Below, piece by piece: positions 62,008-64,000 of a stretch of DNA of 64,000 bases (position 1 is the first letter of the stretch; each line of letters starts with the position of its first letter). The translations under genes and the position numbers were made by a program. The DNA is from Hermatobates lingyangjiaoensis (taxonomy: Eukaryota > Arthropoda > Insecta > Hemiptera > Hermatobatidae). The stretch lies in assembly GCA_026182355.1 (NCBI GenBank), contig JAPFBL010000104.1:2163501-2227500 (forward strand), in the 5' to 3' direction. The notes under the pieces were generated by a model, which was not told the origin of the DNA, searched no databases, and worked only from the letters and a program-made list of their open reading frames with translations.

Positions 62008-62038
<31 letters not shown>
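62008..62038. repeat. (TA)n microsatellite
   Basis: TA run at the 3' end of the family D2 element. Confidence 0.95.
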
Positions 62039-62040
<2 letters not shown>

Positions 62041-62042
<2 letters not shown>

Positions 62043-63235
62043 TTAAACAGTAAGTCCTTTTTTAAACATATGGTATTGAATTTGATAGCAGATTCTGCAT
62101 TTACGATTGTTTTACTTATAGAATTTATGTTATTACTATGTTTTTAGGGAACTCACTTCGATATTATAATGTATGTATATATACTTTATTCACAGTTAAG
62201 TAAAATTCTCGCATTGAAAAATATCAGATTTATAAAAGTAATATAAGTTTATTTAATTATGAAAATAGTATAAAAAGTAATCAAAGTCTACTAAGACGGA
62301 CTTAAATTTATTATTAAATATTATTAAAACAGATTGCTCCTGATTAGTCAGACAACAGTCCAAACAGTTATCCAACGATATAATAAAAGAATTAAAACCT
62401 GAAATGAGAGAATGTAAGAAATACAGTAAAATTTATCGAGATAATAAAATTTTCTCTTCAACGCGAGCAGAAAGCTGATATAGTTCGATAGACATAACCT
62501 GAACACTTTTCTACTTATAAAATCGAATGACCTTTTTAATAGACAACAATAGAATATTAATATATCACTTGAAGTAGTAAAATTAGCTTTATCTAGACCA
62601 TTTTAAATTCTACATCTAACTAGATATTTAGGTTAACAAAACTGATTAACAATGTCTAGTACGGATTGGGATACGTGCTCAATCGTTATAAAGCTTATAT
62701 AATAATTATGAGGAACTATTGTAAAAAAGGCGATTGTATATGTGTGCGTTTCTGCATTTGTATGTGTGATAAAAGGTGTAAAGTTAATTTTCTGACAATT
62801 AATGATGAATTGGTGGTATTATACTCAAGCAACGACTGCTTTCAGCGACAACCAAATCAGTGAGAAGCGAATAAGGTTTCGAATTGTTCATACTCGTATA
62901 TGACTGAGAGGAGTAAAAAGGAATATGCATCGATGATTTCTTCATTTTTGTAAAAAATGTAAGTGACATGTGAATATTGTGGGAGGATGATTAAGTCCTC
63001 AAATAACCAACTTGAACAGTATGGAGGGATGTATACTCTTCTTGGAAGTTTTGGCAAACATGACAGGTTAAGTACTGTAAACCCGTTACATCCAGGGATA
63101 TATATTATTAGAACAAGCAAATGCCCACCATTCTACCAAGCTGGCTTATGCAAAAAGGACTTGAGCTCCTTCCAGCAGATGGTCGGCCATGTATAACGAG
63201 ATAGTGAGAGTCAACAATTCTGGTAACAACTAGAA

Positions 63236-63266
<31 letters not shown>

Positions 63267-64000
63267 TATAGTTGATTCTGTATATTATAAATTATGTTAT
63301 TATATTATATACAAGTGAATAGTTATATATATATATAGTTATTTCAACATATTTTTTTATTATTTTCAAGAAATATAAGTTTATTAATTTCTTTAACAAA
63401 AATAATTTATATTAAGTAAATGACAGTTGTCAGTTACATTGTTGGATATAGACGAGAGGTGGCTTTGACACTATTATTTCCGGTCAGTACGTTTTGACCG
63501 TCCATGGGTGACTCCAAAATCAATCAAAACTGTTTGAGAAGTAAAAAAAAACGAAGCATCTAATGCAAATCAAATCCATTATGCTGTGATCAGTTGATTT
63601 GTTAAGAGGATCAAAAACTGATTCACTTAAGAGACTTAAAATGGATTCATCCTTCTCTCAACTTTTGTTTAAAGTGGAAAAGATCAAAGGATGATAACAT
63701 CATTGACGTTATATCACAGCCAAGCAGTCTCAACAAATTCTATTAATCTTTCAGAGTTGTGGCGCTTTGAGATTTAGATAAACTTAAACTACTCACACCT
63801 GATAAGTCATAGGTTACAGAAGTTCTAGAGTAGATGTCAAATTCTTAACTAAAAAGCTGTATCTATGGGGTGTTGTTTTTGAAACAATTAGTTTTTTTTT
63901 AAAAAAAATAAAATTCTGCGAAATATTTTTTAAAAGAATCTATTATGTTTTCCCCATTCAGTATTTCACTTGTCTTAAATAAATACATCTTTATTTTACA
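62041..64000. other. no recognisable gene
   Basis: A+T-rich sequence with (TA)n at 63236-63257. Open frames of 65-87 codons on both strands near 62.7-63.2 kb overlap each other and have no family signature. Confidence 0.45.

Noticed and set aside
62857..63196. Overlapping 87- and 77-codon frames near the right end
   Set aside because: Opposite-strand frames over the same DNA with no domain; probably chance.

Overview
The window looks like repeat-dominated, A+T-rich DNA from an animal, most likely an arthropod. The one cellular gene I can support is the first coding exon of a neuroligin-type cholinesterase-like adhesion protein (minus strand, about 19842-20283). It has a good acceptor and donor site and is closest in style to arthropod neuroligins. 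No other host exon, tRNA or rRNA gene is recognisable, so most of the window is probably neuroligin intron or flanking DNA packed with transposons. There is nothing prokaryotic here; the many short open frames in the A+T-rich DNA are mostly chance.

The dominant theme is Penelope-like retroelements (PLEs: reverse transcriptase plus a C-terminal GIY-YIG endonuclease). I can distinguish several families. Coding pieces lie at 1765-1908, 12585-12938, 13430-13553, 14635-15442, 24790-25370, 26945-27480, 27720-27800, 34600-35360, 38399-38626, 39900-40722, 41215-42423, 49680-49966, 53835-53930, 55936-56165, 56504-57673 and 58572-61562. The last is the most complete copy: direct pseudo-LTRs (about 57873-58340 and 61533-62006), an inverted 5' scrap in front, and an ORF broken by only two frameshifts. 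Almost every PLE terminus carries a hammerhead-ribozyme motif (CUGANGA box, stem II, GAAA, a 4-6 nt self-complementary helix III, cleavage site, closing helix I). I list about thirty-five, on both strands, in at least eight sequence families whose stems differ in sequence but still pair. Many termini are head-to-head or tail-to-tail palindromes, and nearly all junctions fall in (TA)n tracts.

A nearly complete Ty3/gypsy LTR retrotransposon lies on the minus strand at 29034-34186. It has 191-192 bp LTRs of AGT...ACT form, a primer-binding site complementary to tRNA-Phe, a polypurine tract, gag with a zinc knuckle, then protease, RT, RNase H and integrase. Gag and pol are in the same frame, separated by a single UGA. 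Two frameshifts interrupt pol although the LTRs are almost identical. It inserted into a TATATA site between two PLE remnants.

Other repeats are an inverted pair of about 1 kb (38945-39874 and 44388-45395) enclosing the 40-42 kb PLEs, a 616 bp element with 139 bp terminal inverted repeats (13941-14556), a three-copy dispersed repeat with protein-like reading (23.0, 36.5 and 44.0 kb), a tRNA-like SINE head next to a hAT-like end (10288-10430), and long (TA)n, (CA)n and (CT)n microsatellites. Large stretches (2-5, 5.8-11.8, 16.2-19.3, 20.3-24, 35.4-38.4, 45.4-47, 50.8-53 and 62-64 kb) hold nothing I can identify.
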